A stretch of 27,180 nucleotides of DNA from an uncultured Bacteroidales bacterium (GCA_900549375.1 URNY01000014.1:1-27180), one strand, 5' to 3'. Positions 17,086 to 26,174 are shown, counted from the stretch's first letter. Numbers and translations: made by a program. Notes: generated by a model not told the origin, from the sequence alone.

Positions 17086-17111
17086 GCGGCATTTCGGCGG
17101 TTATGCCGATA

Positions 17112-18353
17112 CTATGCTTCTGAAAATTTTTCGAAATGCGCTTTCTCGAGCTGCTTTTTCACGTATTCGGCATCGACCGTGAAGCGTTTCTCCGGATTGG
17201 AAGGCATCTCATACATGGCATCAACCATTATCGTCTCCACAATCGAGCGGAGACCGCGCGCTCCGAGTTTATACTCTATCGCCTTGTCGGCAATAAGATT
17301 CAGCGCATCGTCGGTGAATTCAAGATCCACCCCGTCGAGTTCGAACAGTTTCTTGTACTGGCGAGTGATGGCATTCTTCGGTTCTGTCAGAATACGGAGT
17401 AAAGCTTCCTTGTCAAGCGGCTCGAGGCTCGTAAGAATCGGAAGACGACCGATGATCTCCGGGATGAGTCCGAACGACTTCAGATCCTGGGGCATCACAT
17501 AGCGCATAAGATTCTCTCGCTGCTGCTTGCGGGAAAGTTCGTCATGTCCGTAGCCTACAACATGAGTGTTCAGACGTGAGGCAATTTTGCGCTCTATTCC
17601 GTCGAATGCTCCTCCGCAGATGAAAAGGATATTTTTCGTATCGACAGGAATCAGTTTCTGCTCAGGATGCTTGCGGCCGCCGTTTGGCGGAACAAGCACC
17701 ACGCTTCCTTCGAGAAGCTTAAGCAGACCCTGCTGAACTCCTTCGCCGCTGACATCGCGCGTGATGGAGGGATTGTCGCTTTTGCGGGCAATCTTATCTA
17801 TCTCGTCTATGAAGACAATTCCCTTTTCTGCTTTCTCCACATCATAATCGCAAGCCTGAAGCAAACGGGTCAGAAGAGATTCGATATCCTCTCCGACATA
17901 GCCGGCTTCTGTGAGCACTGTGGCGTCGACGATGGTGAAAGGAACGTCGAGCAGCCGGGCAATGGTCTTAGCGAGCAATGTTTTCCCTGTGCCGGTGGGA
18001 CCAACGAGGATGATATTGGATTTCTCGACGTCCACATCATCGTCGCTCTTGGAATTGATGCGTTTGTAATGATTATAGACAGCCACCGAAAGATACTTCT
18101 TCGCTTCCTCCTGACCGATGATATACTGGTTTAGGAAATCGTTGATTTCCTTCGGCTTCGGAATCTTGAGCACTTCCGTATCTTTTCCGTTGCGCGTCTT
18201 GCGCTGCTTGAGCTGCATATCGCGGGCCTCATCGATAAAGGTGATGCAGTCTGTGCATAGATTGAGTCCCTCGAGCACCTTCACAACCGGCGTCTGAGCA
18301 CTATCCATATTTCCACACATCGTGCAGACAAGGCCTGTTCTTTTGGTTGCCAT
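17112..18353 (-). CDS. clpX: ATP-dependent Clp protease ATP-binding subunit ClpX
   Basis: An AAA+ unfoldase of 413 residues that feeds tagged proteins to ClpP. The zinc-binding domain has C10, C13, C33 and C36. Walker A is GPTGTGKT at 118-125 and Walker B VFIDEID at 180-186; the pore loop region carries GYVGED at 151-156, and the sensor/arginine region has GLIPEIIGRLPI. The loop that binds ClpP usually reads IGF; here the equivalent appears to be VGY in THVVGYGHD. The stop lies at the end of a three-gene chaperone/protease run, 2 bases after clpP, followed by a strong terminator. Confidence 0.98.
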   Translation of the reverse strand: MATKRTGLVCTMCGNMDSAQTPVVKVLEGLNLCTDCITFIDEARDMQLKQRKTRNGKDTEVLKIPKPKEINDFLNQYIIGQEEAKKYLSVAVYNHYKRINSKSDDDVDVEKSNIILVGPTGTGKTLLAKTIARLLDVPFTIVDATVLTEAGYVGEDIESLLTRLLQACDYDVEKAEKGIVFIDEIDKIARKSDNPSITRDVSGEGVQQGLLKLLEGSVVLVPPNGGRKHPEQKLIPVDTKNILFICGGAFDGIERKIASRLNTHVVGYGHDELSRKQQRENLMRYVMPQDLKSFGLIPEIIGRLPILTSLEPLDKEALLRILTEPKNAITRQYKKLFELDGVDLEFTDDALNLIADKAIEYKLGARGLRSIVETIMVDAMYEMPSNPEKRFTVDAEYVKKQLEKAHFEKFSEA

Positions 18354-18355
18354 TT

Positions 18356-19063
18356 TTATTTCTTTTTCGGGTTCTCAAGCACTTTGTCGATCATTCCATA
18401 GTCGAGTGCTTCCTGCGCGATCATCCAGTAATCGCGGTCTGAATCGGCCTCAACCTTTTCAAACGGCTGGCCGGAATGACTCGAGATAATGCGGTAAAGT
18501 TCCTCTTTGAGTTTGAGTATCTCGCGAGCCGTGATCTCTATGTCGGACGCCTGCCCCTGGATTCCCCCCATGGGCTGATGGATCATCACCCTCGAATGCG
18601 GAAGCGCGAATCGCTTGCCATGTTCACCGGCAACGAGCAGAACGGCGGCCATCGAGGCGGCCATGCCGGTGCAGATTGTGGACACATCGCTGTTGATATA
18701 TTGCATCGTATCGTAGATGCCGAGACCTGCATAGACCGATCCGCCGGGTGAATTGATATAAAGCGCGATATCTTTCTCGGGATCCACCGAATCAAGATAG
18801 AGAAGCTGAGCCTGGATGATGTTGGCGCTCTGGTCCGTTACCTGTGTGCCTAAAAAGATGATACGGTCCATCATAAGACGCGAGAAAACATCCATCTGCG
18901 TCACGTTCAGCTGGCGCTCTTCCAGAATATAGGGATTCATATAATCGGAAGTCGGAGCCATTGCAGATGCCGATATCTTTTCCAGATGGCGGGCATACGA
19001 GTCGAGCGTGTTGGAACTCATGCCGAGATGGCCGACGGCGAATTTTCTAAAATCGTTGTTCAT
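18356..19063 (-). CDS. clpP: ATP-dependent Clp protease proteolytic subunit ClpP
   Basis: A serine peptidase forming the ClpP barrel. The triad is visible: Ser in TGMAASMAAVLL, His in VMIHQPMGG and Asp in DSDRDYWM. I start at MNNDFRKF (235 residues); an ATG two codons upstream is equally possible, and the open frame continues about 32 codons further but with non-family sequence. Two bases separate it from clpX, so both share a message. A GC-rich hairpin lies just before the start. Confidence 0.97.
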   Translation of the reverse strand: MNNDFRKFAVGHLGMSSNTLDSYARHLEKISASAMAPTSDYMNPYILEERQLNVTQMDVFSRLMMDRIIFLGTQVTDQSANIIQAQLLYLDSVDPEKDIALYINSPGGSVYAGLGIYDTMQYINSDVSTICTGMAASMAAVLLVAGEHGKRFALPHSRVMIHQPMGGIQGQASDIEITAREILKLKEELYRIISSHSGQPFEKVEADSDRDYWMIAQEALDYGMIDKVLENPKKK

Positions 19064-19084
19064 ATTCATAAAACAGATATATCC

Positions 19085-19104
19085 GCGCGGGGGAATTCCC
19101 GCGC
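19085..19104 (-). promoter_or_regulatory. Hairpin between tig and clpP
   Basis: A 7-bp stem GCGCGGG/CCCGCGC with a six-base loop, 22 bases before the clpP start. No T run follows, so it is not a plain terminator. It may be an mRNA processing or stability element that separates tig and clpP expression. The 113-base gap holds no clear TAnnTTTG promoter. Confidence 0.45.
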
Positions 19105-19176
19105 AGATATATGTATAACAAATTTTGTGCCAATATTTGCTTCGACAGCTGTCGGCTGTCATAGTCTCAGAGGAGA

Positions 19177-20529
19177 TCAGGCGTTGCGGAAGAGGTCGTT
19201 GAACTCCTCTACGCTAACCTCTTTGTCATCTACGCTTACAGTGGCGCGTATGCCTCCGAAGAGCTTCATGTCCACAGTCTGATTGTAGACCTGATTGCGT
19301 GCGCGCTCATCCTTGAGGATATCCTGCGCATAGCGGTCGAGAGTCTCGTCGGGCACGTTGGTCATGCCATACTGTGCGAACTGACTGCGGGCCATCATGC
19401 GGGCTGTGTTGAGCAGATCGCTATCCTCTACCTTGATATCGAGCTGGGCAGCCACAGCCTCTTTCTCGAGCTCCCACTCGAGTTCGGGTCGCAGGCGCAC
19501 ATATTCCTCATCGATATTCTCATTGTTGAGCGCTTCGTTCTGGCTCTTGAGGAAATCCTTCAATACCTCATCGGGAAGCTTAAGCTCACCGATGGCATCC
19601 TGAATTGCTTTCTTGGCATCGATAGTGAAGCGATAATTGGAATCGTTGACAAGGCTTGCGGCAATCATATCCCTGAGGGCTGCGCGATATTCCTCCTCGT
19701 TATGAACCTTATCGGCACCGAAAACCATGTCGAAGAATTCCTGATTGTGTTCGGCAGGTTTGAGCACGATAATCTCCTTGATCTCCATGTTGAAGTCGCC
19801 TTTGTGGTTTTCTGTCTCCTCTTTGGCGATATTGAGCATGGAAGCGAGTTCAGTGGCGTTGGAATCGCATGTAGCCGCAGGATTGAACCTTACGATGTCG
19901 CCCACATGTTTTCCTTCGAAAAGCTTGCGCTGATCATCGCTCTTGAAATACTGCGGGGAAACAATCCCGTTTTCAACCACGATGCCGCTTTCCTTGACGT
20001 TGCCGTTCTCATCGAGCTCGGTTATCACACCCTTCACGAGTGCCGTAGCATCAACAACCTCACCCTGCTCCTGCTTGCCGAAGCGACGTGTGAACTGCTC
20101 GTCCTGACGGTCGATCATCTCGTCGGTCACCTTAATAGTGTAATAGGGGACATGGAGATCTTTGTTGACATGGGTGTCGAATTCCGGAGCCACTCCCACT
20201 TTGAATTTAAGTGTGAAATCAGTGCCGTTGATGTCGAACGCCTCATCCTGCATCGGAACTGGATTGCCCAATACATGAAGATTGTTCTCCTTTATATAGT
20301 CAAAGATGGCGCTGCCTACCTCTTTATTGATTACATCATATTTTACGGAAGCACCATATTTTTTCTGAATCAGGCCTGCGGGGACATGTCCGGGACGGAA
20401 GCCAGGCTCAGCATGATTCTTGGAAATCTCCTTCAGTTGTTTTTTAACTTTGTCTGCATAGTCCTTCTCTTCGAGCACAACGGTGAGTTCACCGTTCACA
20501 TCGTCGATTTTGGCATAATCTACTTTCAT
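19177..20529 (-). CDS. tig: Trigger factor (ribosome-associated chaperone)
   Basis: A 450-residue chaperone that meets nascent chains at the ribosome exit. The ribosome-binding signature GFRPGHVP lies near residues 44-51 (E. coli has GFRKGKVP). A degenerate FKBP-like middle region (about 150-240) follows, then the long helical C-terminal arms. The Bacteroidetes form is divergent but this order and length fit. It heads tig-clpP-clpX, with its own promoter at 20612-20643. Confidence 0.95.
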   Translation of the reverse strand: MKVDYAKIDDVNGELTVVLEEKDYADKVKKQLKEISKNHAEPGFRPGHVPAGLIQKKYGASVKYDVINKEVGSAIFDYIKENNLHVLGNPVPMQDEAFDINGTDFTLKFKVGVAPEFDTHVNKDLHVPYYTIKVTDEMIDRQDEQFTRRFGKQEQGEVVDATALVKGVITELDENGNVKESGIVVENGIVSPQYFKSDDQRKLFEGKHVGDIVRFNPAATCDSNATELASMLNIAKEETENHKGDFNMEIKEIIVLKPAEHNQEFFDMVFGADKVHNEEEYRAALRDMIAASLVNDSNYRFTIDAKKAIQDAIGELKLPDEVLKDFLKSQNEALNNENIDEEYVRLRPELEWELEKEAVAAQLDIKVEDSDLLNTARMMARSQFAQYGMTNVPDETLDRYAQDILKDERARNQVYNQTVDMKLFGGIRATVSVDDKEVSVEEFNDLFRNA

Positions 20530-20611
20530 TTCTATATGTCTTTATGTTTTGTTTCAATGTCTGATTCACAAGCGGACGCGAAACCCGCTGCCGGATTCCG
20601 CATCCATCGTG

Positions 20612-20643
20612 CAAATTTAACAAATTATCTCCAACCCGCCAAA
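20612..20643 (-). promoter_or_regulatory. Bacteroidetes-type promoter of tig-clpP-clpX
   Basis: Minus-strand TTTG (20643-20640), 20 bases, then TAAATTTG (20619-20612), a full consensus match. It begins right after the stop of the M18 aminopeptidase gene and gives a leader of about 75 bases before tig. Confidence 0.85.
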
Positions 20644-21948
20644 TCAACTGAAGAAACAGCTGAATACTTTCACCGTGTCAAGATGGTCGGAAACTCCTGC
20701 CGTTTCTCTGGCAGAATGCATAGCCCAGATGGCATTGCCCATGTCGACTCCGCGCAGATCGAATTGCGAGGAGGATATATTGCCGAGTGTGGATCCGCCG
20801 GCGACATCGGCATGATTCACGAAATACTGACATTCGACTCCGGCCTCGGCACAGAGCGTGCGGAACACCGCCGCTCCTTCCGCATCGGTCATATATTTGC
20901 AGTTGGCATTGATTTTAACAACCGGACCGCCACCTATCACCGGATGGTTGGTAGGATCGTATTTCTCATTATAATTAGGATGCCAGGCATGAGCGTCGTC
21001 GGCCGAGATCATGAAAGAGTTGGCGATTGCGCGATAGAAGTTCTGAGGATCATCGCCATCATGCAATCTGACAAACCGCTCCATTATATCGCGCAAAACA
21101 GGCGAGGCTGCGCCCTGCTTTGTGCCCGACCCCGTTTCTTCGTTGTCGAAAACGGCAAGAACACGAGTCGCCTGCGCCGGAGATGCGGCAGTGCCGAGGA
21201 ATGCCTCGAGGCCCGCAAACGCCATAGAAAGGTCATCGATACGCGCCGATTGGAAATATTCATTTTTCATTCCCACAAGCGATGCTTTCTCGAACGGATA
21301 CAGACAAAGCTCATAATCGATGATGTCCGTGGGGGATATGCCGAGTTCGGATGCAACCAAAGCCTTTACAACTCCGCCGTTGCTCTTGAACCCGGCGATT
21401 TCTTCCCGGGAGAAATAGCCGATAACAGGCTTCATGTCTTTCTGTACCGACAATGGATTCCCTTCGTTGACCGCGCGGTTGAAGTGTATTGCCAGATGTG
21501 GAATCACGGCAACGGGGCGTTTCAAATCTACAAGTCTGGTTTCGGGATGAAGGGCGTCTTTACCTTTCAGCATTACCCGGCCTGAGATCGAGAGCGGACG
21601 GTCGAACCATGTATAAAGAATGCCCCCTCCATATTTCTCCACATTGAGCGATACCACTCCCCCTTCGCCATAAATCTCGGCGTTGGGCTTGATTTTGAAG
21701 CAAGGACTGTCGCTGTGGGCCGATATGATGTGGAAGCCGTTATCGGAGACAGGCCCCTCACCTGCAATCAGCGCGAAGACCGCGCTGTCGTTCTTTTTGA
21801 TATAATATTTTCCGCCTCGGCTGATCTGCCATTTATCCTCCTGTCGGAGAGACCGGAATCCGGCGGCTTCAAGTTCATTTACTATTGTGTCAACGGTCAG
21901 GAAATTGCATGTGCTCCTGTCGAGACGTTTCAAAAGTCGTTCAATCAT
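20644..21948 (-). CDS. M18-family aminopeptidase
   Basis: A 434-residue cytoplasmic di-zinc aminopeptidase (aspartyl aminopeptidase type) removing N-terminal residues, chiefly acidic ones, from peptides. Metal-ligand motifs: H78 in ISAHSDSP, ARIDDLS, DNEETGSGTKQGA, SADDAHAWHPNY and the final MHSARETAG. Full length for the family. It ends the yicC operon, 39 bases after the DUF5063 gene. The symbol apeB is used for this family in some genomes but I leave it open. Confidence 0.93.
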   Translation of the reverse strand: MIERLLKRLDRSTCNFLTVDTIVNELEAAGFRSLRQEDKWQISRGGKYYIKKNDSAVFALIAGEGPVSDNGFHIISAHSDSPCFKIKPNAEIYGEGGVVSLNVEKYGGGILYTWFDRPLSISGRVMLKGKDALHPETRLVDLKRPVAVIPHLAIHFNRAVNEGNPLSVQKDMKPVIGYFSREEIAGFKSNGGVVKALVASELGISPTDIIDYELCLYPFEKASLVGMKNEYFQSARIDDLSMAFAGLEAFLGTAASPAQATRVLAVFDNEETGSGTKQGAASPVLRDIMERFVRLHDGDDPQNFYRAIANSFMISADDAHAWHPNYNEKYDPTNHPVIGGGPVVKINANCKYMTDAEGAAVFRTLCAEAGVECQYFVNHADVAGGSTLGNISSSQFDLRGVDMGNAIWAMHSARETAGVSDHLDTVKVFSCFFS

Positions 21949-21987
21949 TGAGTCGATGGTATTGTTTTTATCCCTTCCGGGTTGTGG

Positions 21988-22512
21988 TTATTGGTTCGAT
22001 GGATTATACCGCAGATTGTTGAGCGCCCGCATCACGTTGCAGAGCGTCTGCGACCAATATGAGATAAAGTTTTCCTTGCATTCGCGGAAAGCGTCCGGCG
22101 CATTCTCCCCGCCGCTCCCCTTCACATTGGAGATAAAATTAAAGAGCGGCTGAAAAATATCCGCAAGTGATTCGGATATAGATGCGGCTACCGGCGTGTC
22201 GCTATACTTCATATCCTCCTCGAATGTCTCGAGAAAAACATCGTCAGGCCCGAGAAGTCCCTCCACGTTTCGCCGTATGCTCTCATAATAGTCTTCGTCG
22301 ACATATTCAGGGAAATAGCTGAATTCAGCGGACCCCGGTGCATCTTCAGCTGAAAGATCGGAAAATTCCCAGTAGATGCGCGGCAGGAAGTCGAGCATAA
22401 GCGCGATAAATTCATCTTTCTCATAATCGGCTGAATGCTCGAGCGTCTGGCAGTAACGGGCGGCGAGTGCCGTGAGCGACATAAGCCTCGATCTCATCTC
22501 ATCTTCTGTCAT
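21988..22512 (-). CDS. DUF5063-type protein
   Basis: A 174-residue acidic, helical, cytoplasmic-looking protein with no signal peptide. The pattern SLTALAARYCQTLEHSADYEKDEFIALMLDFLPRIY at the N-terminus and SYWSQTLCNVMRALNN at the C-terminus fits DUF5063, a family without a known role that I recall next to nadD in Bacteroidales. Its ATG overlaps the nadD stop (ATGA), so translation is coupled. Confidence 0.75.
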   Translation of the reverse strand: MTEDEMRSRLMSLTALAARYCQTLEHSADYEKDEFIALMLDFLPRIYWEFSDLSAEDAPGSAEFSYFPEYVDEDYYESIRRNVEGLLGPDDVFLETFEEDMKYSDTPVAASISESLADIFQPLFNFISNVKGSGGENAPDAFRECKENFISYWSQTLCNVMRALNNLRYNPSNQ

Positions 22513-23081
22513 CTGTATAGATTGTTTTTCATTATATATTCAAAAACCTTTACCGGCAGGAAAAAGTTGAGGTTTCTCCCCTCTTTCACGGCTCCGCGCA
22601 CGAATGTGGAGGAAATCTGTGCCTGAGGCGCATTTCTCATCAGCCGCACATTTTCGGGCAACGAAGCTTCTATGGGATAATCAGGACGTAAATAGATATA
22701 GAGTCCGAATTCCTCTATGATCTTTTCATGATCGCGCCATCGCGAAAAGTCAAGCCAGTTGTCGGAACCGATAATCAGGCTGAAGGAATTCTCGGGGTAT
22801 TTAGTCCGGAGCGCACACAGCGTGCTGTAAGTATAGGAAGGCACAGGCCGTGAGAATTCGAAATCCGAAACCTTGACGCCTCGGCAATCTTCGGCCACAA
22901 GCCTTGCCATGGCAAGCCTGTGGAAATCGGCCGCCGGCCGGCTTCCCGACTTGAGCGGATTCAGCGGACTCACCATCAGCCAGACCTCATCGAGGTCGAG
23001 CCACTGGGAGGCATAGTTGGCCACCATGGCATGTCCGTTGTGTATCGGATCAAAGCTGCCGCCAAAAATACCGATTCTCAT
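22509..23081 (-). CDS. nadD: Nicotinate-nucleotide adenylyltransferase
   Basis: Makes deamido-NAD from nicotinate mononucleotide and ATP in NAD synthesis. The 190 residues show the nucleotidyltransferase signature GIFGGSFDPIHNGH (4-17), SDNWLDFSRW in the middle and the ISSTFVR motif near 163. Overlaps both neighbours by ATGA (gmk before, DUF5063 after). Confidence 0.96.
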   Translation of the reverse strand: MRIGIFGGSFDPIHNGHAMVANYASQWLDLDEVWLMVSPLNPLKSGSRPAADFHRLAMARLVAEDCRGVKVSDFEFSRPVPSYTYSTLCALRTKYPENSFSLIIGSDNWLDFSRWRDHEKIIEEFGLYIYLRPDYPIEASLPENVRLMRNAPQAQISSTFVRGAVKEGRNLNFFLPVKVFEYIMKNNLYR

Positions 23082-23653
23082 CCTTTTGCTATGAAGTCCT
23101 CAATCAGTTTCTTCACTTCCGAACAACAGCTGTCGAGCGAGTCATTGACAACCCTTCGGTCGAATTTATCTGAGAATCCCATCTCATATTCCGCCTTGTC
23201 GAGCCGTCGGGCGATAGATTCCTCGCTGTCGGTGCTCCGGGCGCGGAGACGCCTTTCGAGTTCTTCGACCGATGGAGGAAGGATGAAAATTGAAAGGGCA
23301 TCTTTTCCATAGCGTTTCTTGACGTTGAGCGCTCCCTTTACGTCAATATCCATTATCAGATTCCGGCCTGAGCCTGTGACGCGTTCCACTTCGGAGACAA
23401 GTGTGCCATAGCATGTGCCGGCATACACCTCTTCCCATTCCACGAATTCCCCATTTTCCACCCGCTTATGGAATTCCTCGGACGTTAGGAAATAATATTC
23501 CCTTCCGTCTTTCTCTTCGCCTCTGGGAGCCCTGCTTGTGGCAGAGATCGAGAAACCGAGTTTAAGACCCTCATAATCCATGAGACGCGAGATGATCGTG
23601 GATTTCCCTGTACCGGAGGGCGCCGACAATATTATGATTTTTCCTTTTGTCAT
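23078..23653 (-). CDS. gmk: Guanylate kinase
   Basis: Phosphorylates GMP to GDP. P-loop SAPSGTGKST near the N-terminus, RAPRGEEKDGREYYF and EFVEWEEVYAGTCYGT for GMP binding, and a lid with arginines (RRLRARSTDSEESIARRL). I start at MTKGKIII (191 residues), as family members begin just before the P-loop; an ATG three codons earlier (23662) is possible. Six to fifteen bases after yicC. Confidence 0.97.
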   Translation of the reverse strand: MTKGKIIILSAPSGTGKSTIISRLMDYEGLKLGFSISATSRAPRGEEKDGREYYFLTSEEFHKRVENGEFVEWEEVYAGTCYGTLVSEVERVTGSGRNLIMDIDVKGALNVKKRYGKDALSIFILPPSVEELERRLRARSTDSEESIARRLDKAEYEMGFSDKFDRRVVNDSLDSCCSEVKKLIEDFIAKG

Positions 23654-23668
23654 TATGTTCATGAATTA

Positions 23669-24553
23669 TCAAAGAACATTGAGAACCTGCTCCTTGATCT
23701 GTTCCAGTTCATCTTTCATGCGCACCACTATCTTCTGCATATCCGCATTGTTCGATTTCGAGCCGAGAGTATTGATTTCCCGGCCCATCTCCTGAGCTAT
23801 GAAGCCGAGCTTTTTCCCTTGCCCTTCCTTCGGCAGTTCCTCGCCTCCGAGAGTCTCGAGAAAATAATTCAGATGCGATCTCAGGCGCAGTTTCTCTTCA
23901 TTCACATCGAGCTTCTCGATATAGAATATCATCTCCTGCTCCAGTCTTCCCGCGTCGTATTCTATGGATGAGAGACGCTCGAGCTGTTCCTCGAGCCGCA
24001 TTTTAATTTTGGGAACCCTTTCAGCTTCGTAAGGCTCGATTTCTACCAGCAATGAGCCGATATTTTCTATCTTGCTTCGGAAAAAATCATAAAGTTTGCG
24101 ACCTTCCTGAAATCTGAATTCGCGCAAGGTAGCTATAGCGTCGCCGCAGGCTTCGATCAGGGCAGCATAGTCATCGGCAGCTGCAGCCTGCTGCTCACTT
24201 TTCATTGCGTCGGGCATATGCATAAGCAAGGAATACCAGTCGGCAGGCCCGGGCAATCCTAGTTTCTTCCCCATCTCTTCCAGCTGGCTTTTATAAAGGC
24301 CGAGAATGTCAACGTTGACCGTGGAGGTGGTTTCCGTGGCAGTAGATTCGACTGCCACGCAAATGTCCACTTTTCCGCGCTCAAGGGCTTTTGCCACTCT
24401 GGAACGTATCTCAATATCATATTCCCTGAAGATATGAGGAATACGGGCCGCGGCATCAAACTGCTTGCTGTTGAGCGATTTTATCTCTACAGTAATCTTT
24501 TTTGAGGAGGAAGAGGCACATCCCCGGCCGAAACCGGTCATCGATTGAATCAT
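23669..24553 (-). CDS. yicC: YicC/YloC-family endoribonuclease
   Basis: A 294-residue protein of the YicC family, linked in other bacteria to RNA cleavage. It starts at MIQSMTGFGRG, the conserved N-terminus; the frame continues 74 codons upstream but that part includes the promoter and is not family-like. The conserved end GSKSNNADMQKIVVRMKDELEQIKEQVLNV is complete. It heads the yicC-gmk-nadD-DUF5063-M18 operon; yicC and gmk are adjacent in many phyla. Confidence 0.93.
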   Translation of the reverse strand: MIQSMTGFGRGCASSSSKKITVEIKSLNSKQFDAAARIPHIFREYDIEIRSRVAKALERGKVDICVAVESTATETTSTVNVDILGLYKSQLEEMGKKLGLPGPADWYSLLMHMPDAMKSEQQAAAADDYAALIEACGDAIATLREFRFQEGRKLYDFFRSKIENIGSLLVEIEPYEAERVPKIKMRLEEQLERLSSIEYDAGRLEQEMIFYIEKLDVNEEKLRLRSHLNYFLETLGGEELPKEGQGKKLGFIAQEMGREINTLGSKSNNADMQKIVVRMKDELEQIKEQVLNVL

Positions 24554-24565
24554 GGTCTTATCGTT

Positions 24566-24603
24566 TTGCGCAATACTGTTTGTCGTACTTGTTTGTTGCG
24601 CAA
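24566..24603 (-). promoter_or_regulatory. Paired TTGCGCAA palindromes in the yicC leader
   Basis: Two identical 8-bp palindromes, TTGCGCAA, at 24566-24573 and 24596-24603, exactly 30 bp apart. The second touches the -7 box. The spacing of about three helical turns suits a dimeric repressor, but no regulator is identified. Confidence 0.4.
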
Positions 24604-24632
24604 ATATAATATTTTGAAGTTGTTTAAACAAC
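24601..24632 (-). promoter_or_regulatory. Bacteroidetes-type promoter of the yicC operon
   Basis: Minus-strand GTTG (24632-24629), 20 bases, TATATTTG (24608-24601). Transcription should begin near 24594, about 40 bases before yicC. An 18-bp perfect palindrome covers the -33 element. Confidence 0.85.
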
Positions 24633-24634
24633 TT
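24617..24634. promoter_or_regulatory. 18-bp palindrome over the yicC -33 element
   Basis: AAGTTGTTTAAACAACTT is a perfect palindrome with no loop, overlapping the -33 box. It could be an operator. It also lies after the DUF3943 gene and might assist its termination, though on the minus strand no T run follows. Confidence 0.45.
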
Positions 24635-24689
24635 TTTTCTAACGATGCTTCCGTCGGCCCGGAAATCCGCTCCCCTATCCGGCAACTGT

Positions 24690-26174
24690 TCAGAATTTAT
24701 AGGTGAGCATTGCCTGCAGCGACATGGTGGAGGATACATGATCTGGCCAGTCGCGATAGTGCGTGGAGCGGACACGGTTGGTGAAACTCAACGTGCCGTA
24801 GAGTTTTTTATACAGCTGATAGTCGAACCTGACTTCCGTCACATTAAACGATGCCACGGATTTATCGCCCATCACGTTGAGAGTCCGAAAATTCACGGTC
24901 TTCAGATTCGTTCCTTTATCATAGCCTTTCCATGTAAAAAGTCTGTAATATTCATGACTGAGCGAAAGAGAAGCTCGCCGGCGATTCCACGTTATGTTGG
25001 CCCCCGCCTTGATCGAAAAACCGGAAGCGAAATTGTAATTGCGCTCATCGGTCCAGTAATGATCACTGAGTATGGACCCGAGAATGATGGCATTCGCATG
25101 GACATATCCGTCGAATATATAATGATGGCGCTCCACATCTCTGAACAGGAAACCGACTCCGAGACAAGCCGGCACTCCTAATTTATAGGGTACTTTCTCA
25201 ATGTTTGTGATCGTATCGCTGTCATAAAAATCGAAATGCTGGTAGAGACCGATGCTTCCCGAAGAATTTTTATGGTCGAGAACCTCACGCGAAAGCAAAC
25301 GTCCTTTGATCTGTAGCTGTGAAAGCACCGGCTGATAACGCATCCCCTGCAATTCGGCATGTATGGTGAAATAATCGTAAGGCTTGGTGGATTTGGCTTC
25401 GAACCGGTCGCCATATTCAAGATCGAGCTGCATCACTCCTCCGACGTAAGGCGAACGCATCCTTCCCTGAAACGCCATGGTCTTTACTCCGAGCGACATC
25501 TGAATGGCAATATTGGGTGTACCGAACATTTTGCCGGGAGTGGCGCGTTTTCTCCATGCCTGACCCGTAACAAGTCGGTTAACACCCCTCATGGGCGACA
25601 ATATGAAAGCGGCCACCTCCCGCTCGAACCGTTCGAGTCCGCCGGAACGGTCATCGAGCACCGCATCCGAAGCTCGGAACAGAACCTCTCCGAGAACCGC
25701 GCCCCCGATCGGTGTGGCTATAATGTCGTTGGTCGAGGGATATTCGCACTCCATGAAAAGTTCCCACATCGCGCTGCCCCCTATCGCGAACAGTTCCGAC
25801 TGCCAGAAATTGAAGCCATTGGCTCTTGCCGCTCCATAGTATAGACTTCCGTTATAAGGATGAAGGAAAGTGTTTGTGCCGAGCTGGTCATTGTCCCATT
25901 TAAATCCATGCTTGAAATTCTCCTTAATGGAATTGAGCGTGACATGCGCGTAATCGCCGTTCTGCACAAAACGGTCGAAAGCCCACAATCCGATATTGAA
26001 ACCGCCCACTTCGGCCGCCGCCCGCCAGAAATGCCGTTTGCCGTAATATGCCACATCCGCCGAATCCGGCGGGACCTGAGTCACCATATTGTATTTGATA
26101 GGCATCTGGGCTGATGTTGAAACAGGCAAAAAACATCCGGTAATCATGAAACATGTTATCATGATTGTCTTCAC
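24690..26174 (-). CDS. DUF3943-type outer-membrane protein
   Basis: An exported protein of about 494 residues, predicted outer-membrane beta-barrel. I choose the GTG that gives MKTIMITCFMITGC, about 14 bases after AAGGAG; an ATG four codons on (26162) and a TTG upstream (26204) are alternatives. The signal region has both a lipobox-like ITGC and a cleavable end near STSAQ. The central part (HPYNGSLYYGAARANGFNFWQSELFAIGGSAMWE, PIGGAVLGEVLFRASD) fits DUF3943. The second half is alternating beta-strands, and the protein ends LTYKF with a terminal Phe, as barrel proteins do. Function unknown. Confidence 0.82.
   Translation of the reverse strand: MKTIMITCFMITGCFLPVSTSAQMPIKYNMVTQVPPDSADVAYYGKRHFWRAAAEVGGFNIGLWAFDRFVQNGDYAHVTLNSIKENFKHGFKWDNDQLGTNTFLHPYNGSLYYGAARANGFNFWQSELFAIGGSAMWELFMECEYPSTNDIIATPIGGAVLGEVLFRASDAVLDDRSGGLERFEREVAAFILSPMRGVNRLVTGQAWRKRATPGKMFGTPNIAIQMSLGVKTMAFQGRMRSPYVGGVMQLDLEYGDRFEAKSTKPYDYFTIHAELQGMRYQPVLSQLQIKGRLLSREVLDHKNSSGSIGLYQHFDFYDSDTITNIEKVPYKLGVPACLGVGFLFRDVERHHYIFDGYVHANAIILGSILSDHYWTDERNYNFASGFSIKAGANITWNRRRASLSLSHEYYRLFTWKGYDKGTNLKTVNFRTLNVMGDKSVASFNVTEVRFDYQLYKKLYGTLSFTNRVRSTHYRDWPDHVSSTMSLQAMLTYKF

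Noticed and set aside
19702..21585. 627-codon open frame on the plus strand
   Set aside because: It lies antisense to tig and the M18 gene and across the tig promoter. Its product has no family features, and both minus-strand genes are well supported.
24554..24775. N-terminal extension of YicC
   Set aside because: The frame is open, but it spans the promoter and leader; the family begins at MIQSMTGFG.
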